This document shows, in pieces, positions 39,601-48,574 of a DNA stretch of 64,000 nt (within the stretch, counting starts at the first letter, position 1; each line of letters begins with the position of its first letter). This DNA is from CAVTPU01 sp963736695 (lineage in GTDB: Bacteria > Actinomycetota > Actinomycetes > Mycobacteriales > Micromonosporaceae), in contig CAVTPU010000004.1 of NCBI GenBank assembly GCA_963736695.1, positions 2,418,001 through 2,482,000 of the forward strand, in the 5' to 3' direction. The notes under the pieces are model-generated. The model did not search any database. It was not told the DNA's origin and worked only from the letters and a program-made list of their open reading frames with translations. The position numbers were made by a program, and so were the translations under genes.

Positions 39601-40216
39601 CGACGGCCTGCCGTTTGCCTTTGAGGCGCAGGGGCAGCAGCCTCCGCCATGCGGCGAGATGCCGAGTGGCGGTGCTCGTGCTGGCCCCGGCATAGACCGA
39701 GCCGACCGCTGCGGCGTCGGCGAGGCGCGCGGCGGTGTTGACCGTGTCGCCAAGGACCGTGTATTCGAGGGCGGCCTGCACTCCGGCGACGACTTCGCCG
39801 GTGTTGATGCCGATACGCAGACCGGTCGGGGCACCGCCGCCCCGCTCGTCGTCGAGGACCCGGCGCACCGCCCGTTGCATGGCGAGCGCGGCGCGCACGG
39901 CGCGTTCCGGGTCGTCTTCGTGCGCGACGGGCGCGCCGAAGACGGCCATGATGCCGTCGCCGGTGAGTTTGTCGACATGCCCGCCGAAGGTCTTGACCGC
40001 ACCGGCGAGCGCGGCGAGGACCCGGTCGGTGACGACCCCGACCCGTTCCGGGTCGACCCCTTCCGACCAGGCGGTGAAGTCGGAGAGGTCGCCGAAGAGC
40101 ACGGTCACGACGCGGCGTTCGGCGGCCGGTGGCGCGGCGGCCGGCAGTCCGGTGCCGCACTGGTGACAATAACGCGCGCCGGGGACCGTGACGGTGCCGC
40201 AGACCGGGCAGGTCAT
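36632..40216 (-). CDS. Class III adenylate/guanylate cyclase fused to AAA-type ATPase and TPR repeats
   Basis: This encodes 1,194 residues from ATG 40216. The order is: a zinc ribbon (Cys3, Cys6, Cys17, Cys20), then a class III cyclase domain (about 35-200). That domain has FGDLSDFTAWSE (metal Asp43), HVDKLTGDGIMAVFG (Asp87) and VLGDTVNTAARL. An AAA/NACHT-like ATPase follows with Walker A TADAGLGKTRL (about 260) and VIVDDLHEAS. From about residue 700 to the end lie Ala/Leu-rich TPR-like helices. The layout is that of large actinobacterial cyclase-regulators. Its ATG overlaps the metallo-beta-lactamase stop and its stop overlaps the kinase start. Confidence 0.9.
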   Translation of the reverse strand: MTCPVCGTVTVPGARYCHQCGTGLPAAAPPAAERRVVTVLFGDLSDFTAWSEGVDPERVGVVTDRVLAALAGAVKTFGGHVDKLTGDGIMAVFGAPVAHEDDPERAVRAALAMQRAVRRVLDDERGGGAPTGLRIGINTGEVVAGVQAALEYTVLGDTVNTAARLADAAAVGSVYAGASTSTATRHLAAWRRLLPLRLKGKRQAVEAYELLGPLDAPGTRSGLGDEGPFVGRDAEIALVSSRLAEAIDRSEPRALVFTADAGLGKTRLAAESAALAGDTGRRTATAARVLTVRCAAYGERWRLGPLADLVRAAVGLPDQASPALTRPVAEERLRRVANLVHRHTGTQPRLHTDQLLALLGFGDMVGDGDGRPSTQRPGPDRAGAEAESAPIAVADLLSALASEEPLTVIVDDLHEASPQTVDALSATLSRLTGPVLVLLLGRPEMTRTAGALTRLADAEVRALAPLRGADTARLLTSYLNGGRLPTPDTDRLLRTAQGNPFYLAELVTMLLERGALMPDQGARDTDPVGPRTSAGAWWRLDPASMDGRLLSRDLAAVLAARIDALPAQARAVLRDAAVIGDTVPAAALDVIRHRTGAGARPAAVAAVDLARAVDELRHRRMLLPTRGGYLFATPLLREAAYAGVGKANLADKHARMVRWAADLSAPVQSLGWSEETLDGFIAEQAERAAGLADEVRLRPDAPVRTVAPIGASALARLAARAIRAGEPGRSADLAQRAARLRGGHLPPADRLIYGSALFQLGQTGAALAEAEKAGADAADDPASRARALVLAGRAYKALGDSDRGDQAWQAAVGVAEGPDLAAERAEVLRRMSMDDYLRGRLREAKQLSRQALAIAESSHDRRGEAWALQNLAWVLTTLGDFAGADATLARAARLFAQLNDPSGRAWMRGTTAFTRLLAGRLADARRLADAFVPFGERVGERWAVGTLRAVGAFAAAELGDLTVARREADRAYEEFTEIDDDWGRGLTLVVYGVIARGAGERERALELLSEACVFGESTGHPLLLGVARTIRGFAYLDLDDPAAAEAEAHAVAEVVQSLDVGDAARVGPQVLLGCARLARGDAAAAMAALAEAAEAETEPAVLLTRRHAVAIYAHALLLAGDLDGATQRAHQAVGLPAEDVRSQVVSARVLAQVLAAGGQVEQAREWAVTAVRMALSTEQVAERAASEAVLAELA

Positions 40217-40992
40217 GAGGGGTCCACACGTTCCAGATAGTCGAGTTGTGCCCGCACCGACATCTCCGCCGCCCACCATAGGGATCGATCAACTTCGGCA
40301 TATACCTCGGCGACGATCTCCGCGGCGGCGCGGGTGCCCCCACGCCACGCCGCCCTGACCTGCGCCAATCGATCGAGGCGGTGTTCCAGATAGACCGCCG
40401 AGGCGAGGGCACAGTCAGTGAGGGCTGGTCCGTGTCCGGGCAGCACCGGCACCGCACCGCACTCGCCCAGCAGCCGCAGGCTGTCGAGATAGTCGCCAAG
40501 GTCCCCGTCGGGGTGGGCGATCACGGTCGTGCCGCGACCAAGGATGGTGTCCCCGGAGAAGACGAATTGACCATCATCGGTGGTGATACGGAGACTGATC
40601 GAGTCGGCGGTGTGTCCGGGTGTGGCGAAGGCCTCGACCCGTACGCCGAAAAGCTCGGGCGAGTCACCGCCGGCTCCCGGCCGCCAGGTTCGCGAGCCCG
40701 GGCACTGGCGCAGGAACTCCTCGAGCCCCTCGTCGTGATCCGGGTGACTGTGTGTGATCACGACGGTGACCGGTCCGTCAGTCGCCGCGGCCAGCGCCAC
40801 CCGGGCGAGGTGCTCGGGGTCGTCGGGTCCGGGGTCGACGACGAGGCTGCCGGCCCCCACCGGAGATCGCAGCACCCATGTGTTGGTCCCGTCGAGCGTC
40901 ATCGGCCCAGCGTTGGGTGCTCGGATCAGGGTCACCGCCGACGGCAGGCGTTCCAGCCGCGCGACTGCGAGCCGCGTCACATCACCCGCCAT
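40213..40992 (-). CDS. Metallo-beta-lactamase-fold hydrolase
   Basis: The ATG at 40992 gives 259 residues. The zinc motif THSHPDHDEGL, then TPGHTADSISL and FSGDTILGRGTTVI, and a distal GHGPAL, define the fold. It resembles Rv3677c and the LACTB2-like group, which include RNA-processing or thioester hydrolases rather than beta-lactamases. It lies downstream of RidA on the same strand and is coupled by a four-base overlap to the cyclase gene. Confidence 0.88.
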   Translation of the reverse strand: MAGDVTRLAVARLERLPSAVTLIRAPNAGPMTLDGTNTWVLRSPVGAGSLVVDPGPDDPEHLARVALAAATDGPVTVVITHSHPDHDEGLEEFLRQCPGSRTWRPGAGGDSPELFGVRVEAFATPGHTADSISLRITTDDGQFVFSGDTILGRGTTVIAHPDGDLGDYLDSLRLLGECGAVPVLPGHGPALTDCALASAVYLEHRLDRLAQVRAAWRGGTRAAAEIVAEVYAEVDRSLWWAAEMSVRAQLDYLERVDPS

Positions 40993-41044
40993 GCCAGCGA
41001 TGGTACGACCGGTGGGCCGCACTCGTCGCGATCATGAACGGCGA

Positions 41045-41539
41045 TCACGCCTGGGAGCGCTCCCGAGCTTGCGGACTGTCGGCGACGGCGACAATCACTT
41101 CGACCTCGACGGGAGCCCCGAGCGGCAGCTCGGCGGCCCCCACCGCGCTGCGAGCGTGTCGGCCCGCAGCGCCGAAGACCGTTCCGAAGAGTTCGCTGGC
41201 GCCGTTGATCACGCCGGGCTGGCCGGTGAAGCCTGGCGCGGAGGCGACGAAACCCACGACCTTGACCACGGCGGTCACCTGTTCGAGACCCACCAACGCG
41301 TCGATCGCGGCGAGGGCGTTGAGCGCGCATCGGGCCGCCAGTTGCTTCGCCTCGTCGGCGGTGACGTCGGCGCCGACCTTGCCGGTGGCGACCAGGACGC
41401 CGTCAATCATCGGCAGCTGGCCGGAGACATAGACGTGGTCGCCGGAACGGACCGCCGGCACATAGTCGGCCACCGGCGCCGCGACCGGAGGCAGCATCAG
41501 CCCCAACTCCGCAAGCCTGGCCCGGGGACCGGCTGTCAC
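41045..41539 (-). CDS. RidA/YjgF family enamine deaminase-like protein
   Basis: This encodes 164 residues. VPAVRSGDHVYVSGQLPMID, then AARCALNALAAIDALVGLE and a C-terminal PLGAPVEVEVIVAVA, place it in the RidA/YER057c family. The usual catalytic Arg near the C-terminus is not in its canonical context, so it may belong to a non-deaminating subgroup, as Rv3678c does. Its start overlaps the stop of the small upstream gene by four bases. Confidence 0.87.
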   Translation of the reverse strand: MTAGPRARLAELGLMLPPVAAPVADYVPAVRSGDHVYVSGQLPMIDGVLVATGKVGADVTADEAKQLAARCALNALAAIDALVGLEQVTAVVKVVGFVASAPGFTGQPGVINGASELFGTVFGAAGRHARSAVGAAELPLGAPVEVEVIVAVADSPQARERSQA

Positions 41540-41706
41540 AACGCCGCCTTCGGCCGTTTGAAATAGGCGATGAGCTGCTCAGGGTTGGGGCCGGGCACCA
41601 CGGTCACCAGTTCCCAGCCGTCGTCACCCCACGTATCGAGGATCTGCTTGGTCGCGTGGACCAATAGCGGGACGGTCGCATATTCCCAGCGCACGGGGTT
41701 AGCCAT
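41536..41706 (-). CDS. Small DUF4177-like protein
   Basis: A 56-residue protein from ATG 41706: MANPVRWEYATVPLLVHATK with DTWGDDGWELVTVVPG. WEY at the start and DDGWELV in the middle are the DUF4177 pattern. It is the first gene of the minus-strand run that continues with RidA, the metallo-beta-lactamase, the cyclase and the kinase, and is divergent from the ArsA-like pair. M. tuberculosis has a similar small gene at this position. Function is unknown. Confidence 0.8.
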   Translation of the reverse strand: MANPVRWEYATVPLLVHATKQILDTWGDDGWELVTVVPGPNPEQLIAYFKRPKAAL

Positions 41707-41792
41707 AACGCGCACCTTAGCCGGTGACGCCCAGCCTGGCCGATCCGCCAGGCTCATCGCGCGCAGCGCCGGTTTCGCCTAACCTCGATGAC

Positions 41793-42782
41793 GTGCCGCG
41801 CAACGAACACCCACCCACCCGATGGCCGGCCCGATTGCACGTCGTGACAGGCAAGGGCGGCACCGGAAAGACGACAGTGGCCGCCGCGCTCGCGCTGGCG
41901 TTGGCGGCCGAGGGCCGCCGCACTCTCCTCGTCGAGGTCGAACAGCGCCAAGGCATCGCGCAGGTCTTCGACCGGGCGCCGCTGCCCTATGAGGAACGGG
42001 CCATCGCGACCGGCTATCCCGGAACCGCGTCCGGCGGTGGCGGTGAGGTCTTCGCCCTCGCCGTCGACGTGGAGGAGGCCCTGCTCGACTATCTCGACAT
42101 GTTCTATCGACTGGGCCGGGCCGGCCGGGCGTTGAAGAAACTCGGGGCGATCGACTTCGCCACCACCATCGCGCCCGGCGTGCGCGATGTGTTGCTCACC
42201 GGCAAGGTCAAGGAGGCGGTGACGCGCACCACCGACGGGCGGCGCGCATATGACGCGGTGGTGCTCGACGCCCCACCGACCGGGCGGATCAACCGTTTCC
42301 TCACCGTCACCACCGAGACAGCCCGGTTGGCCAAGGTGGGGCCGATCAAGACCCAGAGCGAGGGTGTCGCCGCCGTGCTGCGCTCGCCGGTGACGTCGGT
42401 GCATGTGGTGACCCTGCTCGAGGAGATGCCCGTGCAAGAGACCATCGACGCGGTCACCGACCTGCACCGCCACGAGCTCCCGGTGGGCACGATCATCGTC
42501 AACGCCGCGCAACCAGCACTGCTCGCCGGGCGTACGGTCGCTCAGACGGAGATCCGCAAGGGGCTGGTCGCGGCGGGTCTGCCGGCCGACCGACCGGTCG
42601 TGGCCGGGCTCGTCGCGGAGGCCCGCGCGCACTTGGCCCGACACGAGGTGGAGGAGTCCCTGCGCGGAGAGCTCACCCAGCTCGGGCGGCCCGTGGTGGA
42701 GCTGCCCGCACTCACCGCCGGGGTCGACCTCGCCGGGCTTTATCACCTCGCCGGGGTCCTGTTGCACCCGCAGGCCGGCTAG
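41793..42782 (+). CDS. ArsA/GET3-like ATPase, first of a pair
   Basis: The GTG at 41793 gives about 329 residues. The deviant Walker A is VTGKGGTGKTTVA, followed by LVEVEQRQGIAQ (A'/switch region) and VVLDAPPTGRINRFL (switch II). ArsA-family ATPases work as dimers in metalloid export or tail-anchored protein handling; no ArsB or ArsD partner is seen. In mycobacteria the adjacent pair Rv3679-Rv3680 forms a heteromeric ATPase of the cell envelope, and this is the same arrangement. It is divergent from the DUF4177 gene. Confidence 0.88.
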   Translation: MPRNEHPPTRWPARLHVVTGKGGTGKTTVAAALALALAAEGRRTLLVEVEQRQGIAQVFDRAPLPYEERAIATGYPGTASGGGGEVFALAVDVEEALLDYLDMFYRLGRAGRALKKLGAIDFATTIAPGVRDVLLTGKVKEAVTRTTDGRRAYDAVVLDAPPTGRINRFLTVTTETARLAKVGPIKTQSEGVAAVLRSPVTSVHVVTLLEEMPVQETIDAVTDLHRHELPVGTIIVNAAQPALLAGRTVAQTEIRKGLVAAGLPADRPVVAGLVAEARAHLARHEVEESLRGELTQLGRPVVELPALTAGVDLAGLYHLAGVLLHPQAG

Positions 42783-42792
42783 GCTCACAGGC

Positions 42793-43942
42793 GTGCCGAC
42801 TCTGGTCGACCTGCCTGCTCATCCCCGCTTGGAGATCGACGACCTCCTGAGTGACCACGGGATTCGCATCGTCGTCTGCTGCGGATCGGGGGGTGTGGGT
42901 AAGACCACCACGGCCGCGGCACTCGCGTTGCGCGCTGCGGAGCGGCACGGTCGACGCACCGTGGTGCTCACCATCGATCCGGCACGCCGACTCGCCCAGT
43001 CGCTCGGCTTGGCCGAGTTGGAAAACGCTCCCCGACAGGTCGCGGGTGTCGACCTGAGCAGCGGCGGCGACCTGCACGCCATGATGCTGGACATGAAGCG
43101 GACCTTCGACGACGTGGTCGCCGCTCACACCGATCCGAAACGGGCGGAAGAGATCTTCATCAACCCGTTCTATCAGGCGATGAGCTCAACCTTCGCGGGC
43201 ACCCAGGAATACATGGCGATGGAGAAGCTCAGCCAACTGCGCTCCCGGGACGAGTGGGACCTCATCATCGTCGACACCCCGCCGTCTCGGTCGGCGCTGG
43301 ACTTTCTCGACGCCCCGGCGCGGCTGGGCCGGTTCCTCGACGGACGCATGCTGCGCATGCTCGTCGCGCCCGCGCGGGCCGGCGGCCGCAGCGTCTTCAG
43401 CCTCGTCACCGCGTCGTTCGGGCTCTTCTCGAAGCTGATGGACAAGGTGCTCGGAGCCCAGCTGATCACTGACCTGTCCGGTTTCGTCGGCGCGTTGGAC
43501 TCGATGTTCGGCGGTTTCCGGGAGCGTGCCGAGCAGACCTATCGGGTATTGCAGGCACCGGAGACGGCGTTCATCGTGGTCGCGGTGCCCGAACCGGACG
43601 CCATCAGAGAGGCCGACTATTTCGCGGGCCGGTTAGAGAAAGACGCGATGCCCCTCGCCGGTCTCGTGCTCAACCGGACGCACGTCGTCGCGGCGCCCCA
43701 GATCTCCGGCCCAGCGGCGGCCGCGGCGAGCGAACAGCTGCGGGCCCACTCGCCAGGGCGTCGCCGACGTCCTCACCCTGCACGCGGCGCTGATGGCGCG
43801 AGCCGATCGGGAACGCGCCGTGGCGCACCGATTCACCGTGGCGCACCCGGACGTGCCGGTCGCCACGGTGGCGGCACAGCCGGTCGATGTGCACGACATC
43901 GACGGCCTACGGGAGATCGGTGCCGCGTTGGCGGTGACGTGA
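42793..43942 (+). CDS. ArsA/GET3-like ATPase, second of a pair, one frame break
   Basis: It starts with a GTG at 42793, ten bases after the first ArsA gene. Walker A is CCGSGGVGKTTTA; LTIDPARRLAQSLGL and LIIVDTPPSRSALDFLDAP follow. The N-terminal ~320 residues are in one frame. Near 43753 a one-base shift is needed to reach VADVLTLHAALMARAD and an ending EIGAALAVT at TGA 43940-43942. The tail matches what the partner family has, so an indel is likely. The other frame runs on to 44118 without sense. It corresponds to Rv3680 and precedes whiB4 convergently. Confidence 0.85.
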
Positions 43943-43949
43943 GGTCGCC

Positions 43950-44240
43950 TCAGCTGGTGCTGACGAGCTCACGCTCCTTGATCGCGGCTTCGAACATGCG
44001 GCGCCAGTTCGCCACTCTCGGGTGGCGACGAAGCAACGCTCGACGTTCGCGCTCGGTCATGCCGCCCCAGACCCCGAACTCGATCCGGTTGTCGAGCGCG
44101 TCGGCGAGGCATTCATAGCGAACGGGGCAACCACGGCACACCCGCTTGGCGACGTTCTGCTCCGCACCCTGAACGAAAAGCGCATCCGGGTCCCCGTTGC
44201 GGCACGCCGCCAAACTCGGCCAGTCGGCGATCATCCCCAT
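43950..44240 (-). CDS. whiB4: WhiB-family iron-sulfur regulator, WhiB4 type
   Basis: This encodes 96 residues. Four cysteines (Cys13, Cys35, Cys38, Cys44) in the C-x-C-x2-C-x5-C arrangement bind a [4Fe-4S] cluster, followed by GVWGGMTERERRALLRRH (turn and basic helix). WhiB4 of mycobacteria is a redox sensor that represses antioxidant genes. Its place between the ArsA pair and ponA2 is that of Rv3681c. It is convergent with the second ArsA gene, with seven bases between the stops. Confidence 0.92.
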   Translation of the reverse strand: MGMIADWPSLAACRNGDPDALFVQGAEQNVAKRVCRGCPVRYECLADALDNRIEFGVWGGMTERERRALLRRHPRVANWRRMFEAAIKERELVSTS

Positions 44241-44551
44241 CTAGACGTCCCCCTCTTGTCCACCGATGCGCCTCGCCGCAATTCCCTCCGGCCCGCGACA
44301 CAATCGCGCTGAGCGAGGCGTCGGATGTCGGATGCGGGCTGGAAGAGACCCGCACTCGCCCCATCATGCTCCGTGTCGAGACCACTACGCAACGTTGTCA
44401 AAGAAATCCCAGAAAATGGACTTTTAGGGACGAAAGAAACACATTTTTGTTACCGTACGCACGCACCAGCTCAGAATCTTCACTCAGTTAGGCCTCACAA
44501 GTCACGCCGCCCAGCGGCTTTCCCGTCGAGCCCGTCCTTTACCCTGGGTCG
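44241..44551. other. Divergent intergenic region whiB4-ponA2
   Basis: About 310 bp between divergent starts hold no convincing gene. The stretch at about 44390-44460 is clearly AT-rich (runs of A and T) compared with the surroundings, which suits a promoter region for ponA2. TTGTCA at 44395-44400 could be a -35 hexamer, but the -10 is unclear. No operator symmetry was recognised. Confidence 0.4.
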
Positions 44552-47073
44552 GTGACGTGGATGCGCAAGCGTGATCGAAGCCTGCTCGCTAATGCGGCCT
44601 CTCTGCTCCTCGCCGGAGTTCTCGCCGGAATCGTCGTCGCGGCGGCGGCATTCCCGGCGATCGCCATGAGTGGGCTCGCGACAAAAGCCGGAGCCGACGG
44701 ATTCGGCAAACTGCCGTCGGAACTCAACGTGCCGACGCCGCCGCAGATCACCTCTGTCTATGCCTCAGACAATCGCACGCTACTCGCCACTATCTATGAC
44801 GAGAACCGGCACGACATTCCGCTCAGCGAAATGCCGTTGATGATCCGACAAGCCATCGTCGCCGCCGAGGATCAGCGTTTCTATACCCATCACGGGGTGG
44901 ACGCCCAAGGCATGCTGCGAGCGTTGATCGCCAACCAGAACGGCTCCGACCGGCAGGGCGCCTCCACCCTGACGATGCAGTATGTCCGGCAGGCCATCAC
45001 CTATTCGGCCACCAGCCCCGCCGAGGTCATCGCCGCCACCGAGGACACCAATGCCCGCAAGCTGCGCGAGGCTCGGCTGTCCCTCGGCTTGGAGACGGTG
45101 CTCACCAAAGACGAGATCCTCGAGCGCTATCTCAACATCGCGTCATTCGGACACGGCGCCTACGGCATCTACGCCGCGAGCCAGGTCTATTTCAACAAGA
45201 AGCCCAAGGACCTGACGCTCGCCGAGGCCGCGCTGCTCGCCGGCATGCCCAAGGCGCCCAGCACCAACGACCCGGCGACCGCCGAGGGCAAGCCTCTCGC
45301 GCTCGAGCGTCGCGCCTATGTGCTCAACCAGATGGTGACCCTCGGCATGGTCGACAAGGCCACGGCGGAGACCGCGAAACAGAGCGAACTCACCATCTAT
45401 GGCAAGCGGACGCCCCGTGGCTGCTCGGCGACGCCGCAGAACCACTGGGGTTTCTTCTGCGACTACTTCTACCGCTGGTGGATGGATCAGGAGGAGTTCG
45501 GGGCATCGCCGGCCGAGCGCGAGTCCAAGTTGAAGTCCGGCGGCTATCGCGTGGTCACCACTCTCGACGTCAACGTGCAGGCGGCTGCGAAGAAGAACGT
45601 CGAAAAGGAACTGCCGACCGGCAAGTCGGATGCGTTGATGGTCGCCGCGATCCAGCCGGGCACCGGTCAGGTCAAGGCGTTGGCGACCAACCGGTTCTTC
45701 GGCCTCGACACGAGCAAGAACAAGCCGTCGAGCGATCCGCTCAAGCGCAAGCAGGGCATCAAAGGGACCTATCCCACCACCGCCAATCCCATCTTGGGCG
45801 GCGGCGACATCCGCGGCTACAAGGCCGGCTCCACCTTCAAGATGTTCACGATGGTGGCCGGCTTGGAGAAGGGTTATCCGCTCGACTTCACGATCCGCGC
45901 GGTGTCGCCTTACAAGTCTCAGGTCTACACGGCGGGTGTCGGCGACGCGGGTGCGTGCAAGGGCGACTCGACGAAGTGGTGCCCACGCAACGCCGAGCCC
46001 AGACTGGATGAACGGCAACCGCAACATGTGGACCGGATTCGGCAGGTCGGTCAACACCTACTTCGTTCCGCTGCAGGAGAAGGTCGGCGCCGAGACCGTC
46101 GTCGACGTGGCCAAGCGGCTCGGCATCCACTTCCGGAGCCCCACCGACGTCGAATACGCCTCGAACCGGGACAAGGCCCACAGTTGGGGACCGTTCACGA
46201 TCGGGGTGGCCGACACCGTTCCGCTGGAGCTCGCCAACTCCTATGCGACGATCGCGGCCGACGGCGTCTATTGCGAGCCGACGCCCGGTGGTCAAGGTCT
46301 ACAACCACAAGGGCGATGCGCTGCCGGGGATCGGCGACAAGCAGTGCAAGCAGGCGATCAAACCGGAGATCGCGCGGGCGGCCGCCGATGCGGGCCGGTG
46401 CCCCGTCTTTGACCGCGGCGGCCTCGGCCGGTGCGACGGCGGCACCACCGGCTATTACTTCCGTGACGTGCAGGGACGCGGCACCACGGTCGCCGGCGCC
46501 ATCGGCCACCCGGTCTTCGGCAAGACCGGCACCGCCGACGGCAACTGGACCGCCAACCTCGCGATCAGCACGAAACAACTCGCGATCGCCGGGACCCTCG
46601 CCGATCCGGACCTGGCCCAGAAACCCCACGGAAACGAATATCCGCAGATGGCGAACCGGGCCGCGACGCACACAATGCGAGACGCGTTGAAGTCCCTTCC
46701 CAAGATTCAGTTCATCAAACCGCCGAACAGCCTCATCTATGGCAAACGGGTCAGCATCCCCGACGTCACATGCAAGTCCGTCGCCGCGGCGAAGGCGATC
46801 CTCTCCGACGCCGGTCTCGACGCTTCGGTCGAGGACAAGCCGATCGACTCGGCCTGCCCCGCCGGCACGGTCGCGAAGACCGACCCGAAGGGCAGCACCA
46901 GCAAGGGCAGCAACGTGCTCATCTTCATCTCGTCGGGCAAGCCGCCAGCTGTTGGGCCCACGCCCCCACCGGGCAATGGGCGAAGCAACGGCGGCGGCAA
47001 CGGCGGGGGGAATGGTGGAGGCAATGGCGGTGGTGGCGGCGGTGGTGGTGGTGGCGGCGGAGTCGGCCGCTGA
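44552..47073 (+). CDS. ponA2: Bifunctional penicillin-binding protein with PASTA domain, PonA2-like, two frame breaks
   Basis: A class A PBP starting at GTG 44552. One membrane helix (about 14-38) precedes the GT51 transglycosylase with AAEDQRFYTHHGVD and GASTLTMQYVRQ. The transpeptidase has STFK in GYKAGSTFKMF, SVN in GRSVNTYF and KTG in VFGKTGTADGNW. One PASTA domain (IPDVTCKSVAAAKAILSDAG) and a Gly/Asn-rich tail ending in about 15 Gly close the protein. Frame changes near 46003 and 46286 are needed to join these, and probably reflect indels. It polymerises and crosslinks peptidoglycan. Position equals Rv3682. Confidence 0.9.
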
Positions 47074-47096
47074 CCTCGCGGTCCCGCGATAACGCC

Positions 47097-47151
47097 AACG
47101 CCCGTCCCCGTTGGTCGCATGTGAATGATGCGGCCAGCGGGGACGGGCGTT
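47097..47151. terminator. Strong hairpin terminator, bidirectional, after ponA2
   Basis: Arms of 14 perfect base pairs (47097-47110 and 47138-47151) extend inward with a near-continuous stem around a short loop. TTT follows on the plus strand and AAC-type bases flank the other side. It lies between ponA2 (plus) and yqeY (minus, ending 47203), so it can stop transcription from both. Confidence 0.8.
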
Positions 47152-47202
47152 TGTCGTCTGACGAGCGCGGTCTCGATGCCGTCAGGCGGGCTAGCGATGC
47201 GG

Positions 47203-47655
47203 TCAGGCGAGCTGGCGCCGCACTTCGGCCGCCACCCTGCCGCCCTCGGCCCGCCCTGCGACGGCCGCCTGCGCGGCCTTCATCGCCGCTCCCATCTGCG
47301 CCATCGTGGTGAATCCCCCGCCGACGAGGGCGTCACGCACGAGGCCGGCGATCTCGTCGTCGGTGAGCTGTGCGGGCAGATAGCGGGCGAGAACCTCACC
47401 TTCCGCCTTCTCTTTGGCCGCAGACTCGTCCCGCCCAGCCCCCGCGAACGCCTCGGCCGCCTCCCGACGCTTCTTCGCTTCGCGTTTGAGCAACGCGAGC
47501 ACCTCGTCGTCGGTGAGGTCGCGTGACTGCGCTCCGGCGACCTCCTCGTTGCGAACAGCGGCCAACGCCATCCGCAGCGTCGAGGTCACGAGCTCGTCAC
47601 GGGCCTTCATCGCCGCGTGAAGATCGGTTTCGAGTCGGGTCTTGAGGGTGCTCAT
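47203..47655 (-). CDS. GatB/YqeY domain protein
   Basis: The ATG at 47655 (MSTLKTRLETDLHAAMKARD) gives 150 residues. TLRMALAAVRNEEV and LLKREAKKRREAAEAFAGAG, then EVLARYLPAQLTDDEI, and MGAAMKAAQAAVAGRAEGG are the YqeY family pattern. The domain resembles the tail of the GatB amidotransferase subunit that contacts tRNA, but stand-alone YqeY has no proven role. It is divergent from the metallophosphoesterase with 25 bp between. Confidence 0.9.
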   Translation of the reverse strand: MSTLKTRLETDLHAAMKARDELVTSTLRMALAAVRNEEVAGAQSRDLTDDEVLALLKREAKKRREAAEAFAGAGRDESAAKEKAEGEVLARYLPAQLTDDEIAGLVRDALVGGGFTTMAQMGAAMKAAQAAVAGRAEGGRVAAEVRRQLA

Positions 47656-47680
47656 GTCCACGCACCGTACTCTTGAGGTC

Positions 47681-48574
47681 ATGCGCGCGCGTTCCGTTTT
47701 CCGCATCGCCACTGGGCTGGCCGTCACCGGCGCGGCCACATTCGCGTACGCATCGCTCATTGAGCGCAACATGTTCGCTCTGCGGCGTTTCGACGTGCCG
47801 GTGTTGCCGCCCGAGTCGGAGCCGCTACGCGTGCTGCACGTGTCTGACCTGCACCTGATGCCGGGTCAACGACGCAAGCAGAGCTGGGTGGCTGACCTCG
47901 CCGGCACCGATCCCGATCTGGTGATCGTGACCGGGGACAACATCGCCCACCCCGACTCGCTTGCCCTGCTCGAGGCCGCCTATCGCGACCTGCTCGGCTT
48001 TCCGGGCGCGTTCGTCTTCGGCTCCAACGACTACCGGGGCCCGGTCTTCAAGAATCCGTTGAGCTATCTCAACCCCAACCGCGAATATGTGCAGGGCGCC
48101 GAGCTGCCCCACGACGCGTTGCGGGCCCTGCTCACCAGCGGCGGCTGGGTCGACCTGTCCAACGCCCGCACCACGATCACGGCCGGCGGCCGGGTGATCG
48201 AACTCGCCGGTGTCGACGACCCCCACATCGACCGCGACGACTACGCCTCGGTGGCGGGCCCGGTTCGTGACGACGTCGACCTGCACCTCGCGCTCACCCA
48301 CTCGCCCGAACCGCGCGTGCTCGACGACTTCGCCGCCGACGGCTTCGACCTGCTTCTCGCCGGCCACACCCACGGCGGCCAGGTCTGTGTGCCCGGTTAC
48401 GGCGCACTGATCACCAACTGCGGGTTGCACCGACGCATGGCCAAGGGCCTGCATCCGTGGCCCGGTGGCGCCTCGTGGCTGCACGTCTCGGCGGGCGTGG
48501 GCACCCATCCGACCGCCCCGATGCGTTTCGCCTGCCGCCCCGAAGCGTCGCTGCTCACGCTGGTGGCCCGCTGA
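47681..48574 (+). CDS. Membrane-anchored calcineurin-like metallophosphoesterase
   Basis: The ATG at 47681 gives 297 residues. An N-terminal hydrophobic segment (about 8-25) suggests membrane anchoring. Metal-binding motifs of the family are VSDLHLMPGQ, VTGDNIAHP, FGSNDY and LLAGHTHGGQV, with LALTHSPE before the last. Related proteins are YkuE-like phosphoesterases. It follows ponA2 in gene order as Rv3683 follows Rv3682 and may act on cell-envelope phosphoesters; the substrate is unknown. Confidence 0.88.
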   Translation: MRARSVFRIATGLAVTGAATFAYASLIERNMFALRRFDVPVLPPESEPLRVLHVSDLHLMPGQRRKQSWVADLAGTDPDLVIVTGDNIAHPDSLALLEAAYRDLLGFPGAFVFGSNDYRGPVFKNPLSYLNPNREYVQGAELPHDALRALLTSGGWVDLSNARTTITAGGRVIELAGVDDPHIDRDDYASVAGPVRDDVDLHLALTHSPEPRVLDDFAADGFDLLLAGHTHGGQVCVPGYGALITNCGLHRRMAKGLHPWPGGASWLHVSAGVGTHPTAPMRFACRPEASLLTLVAR

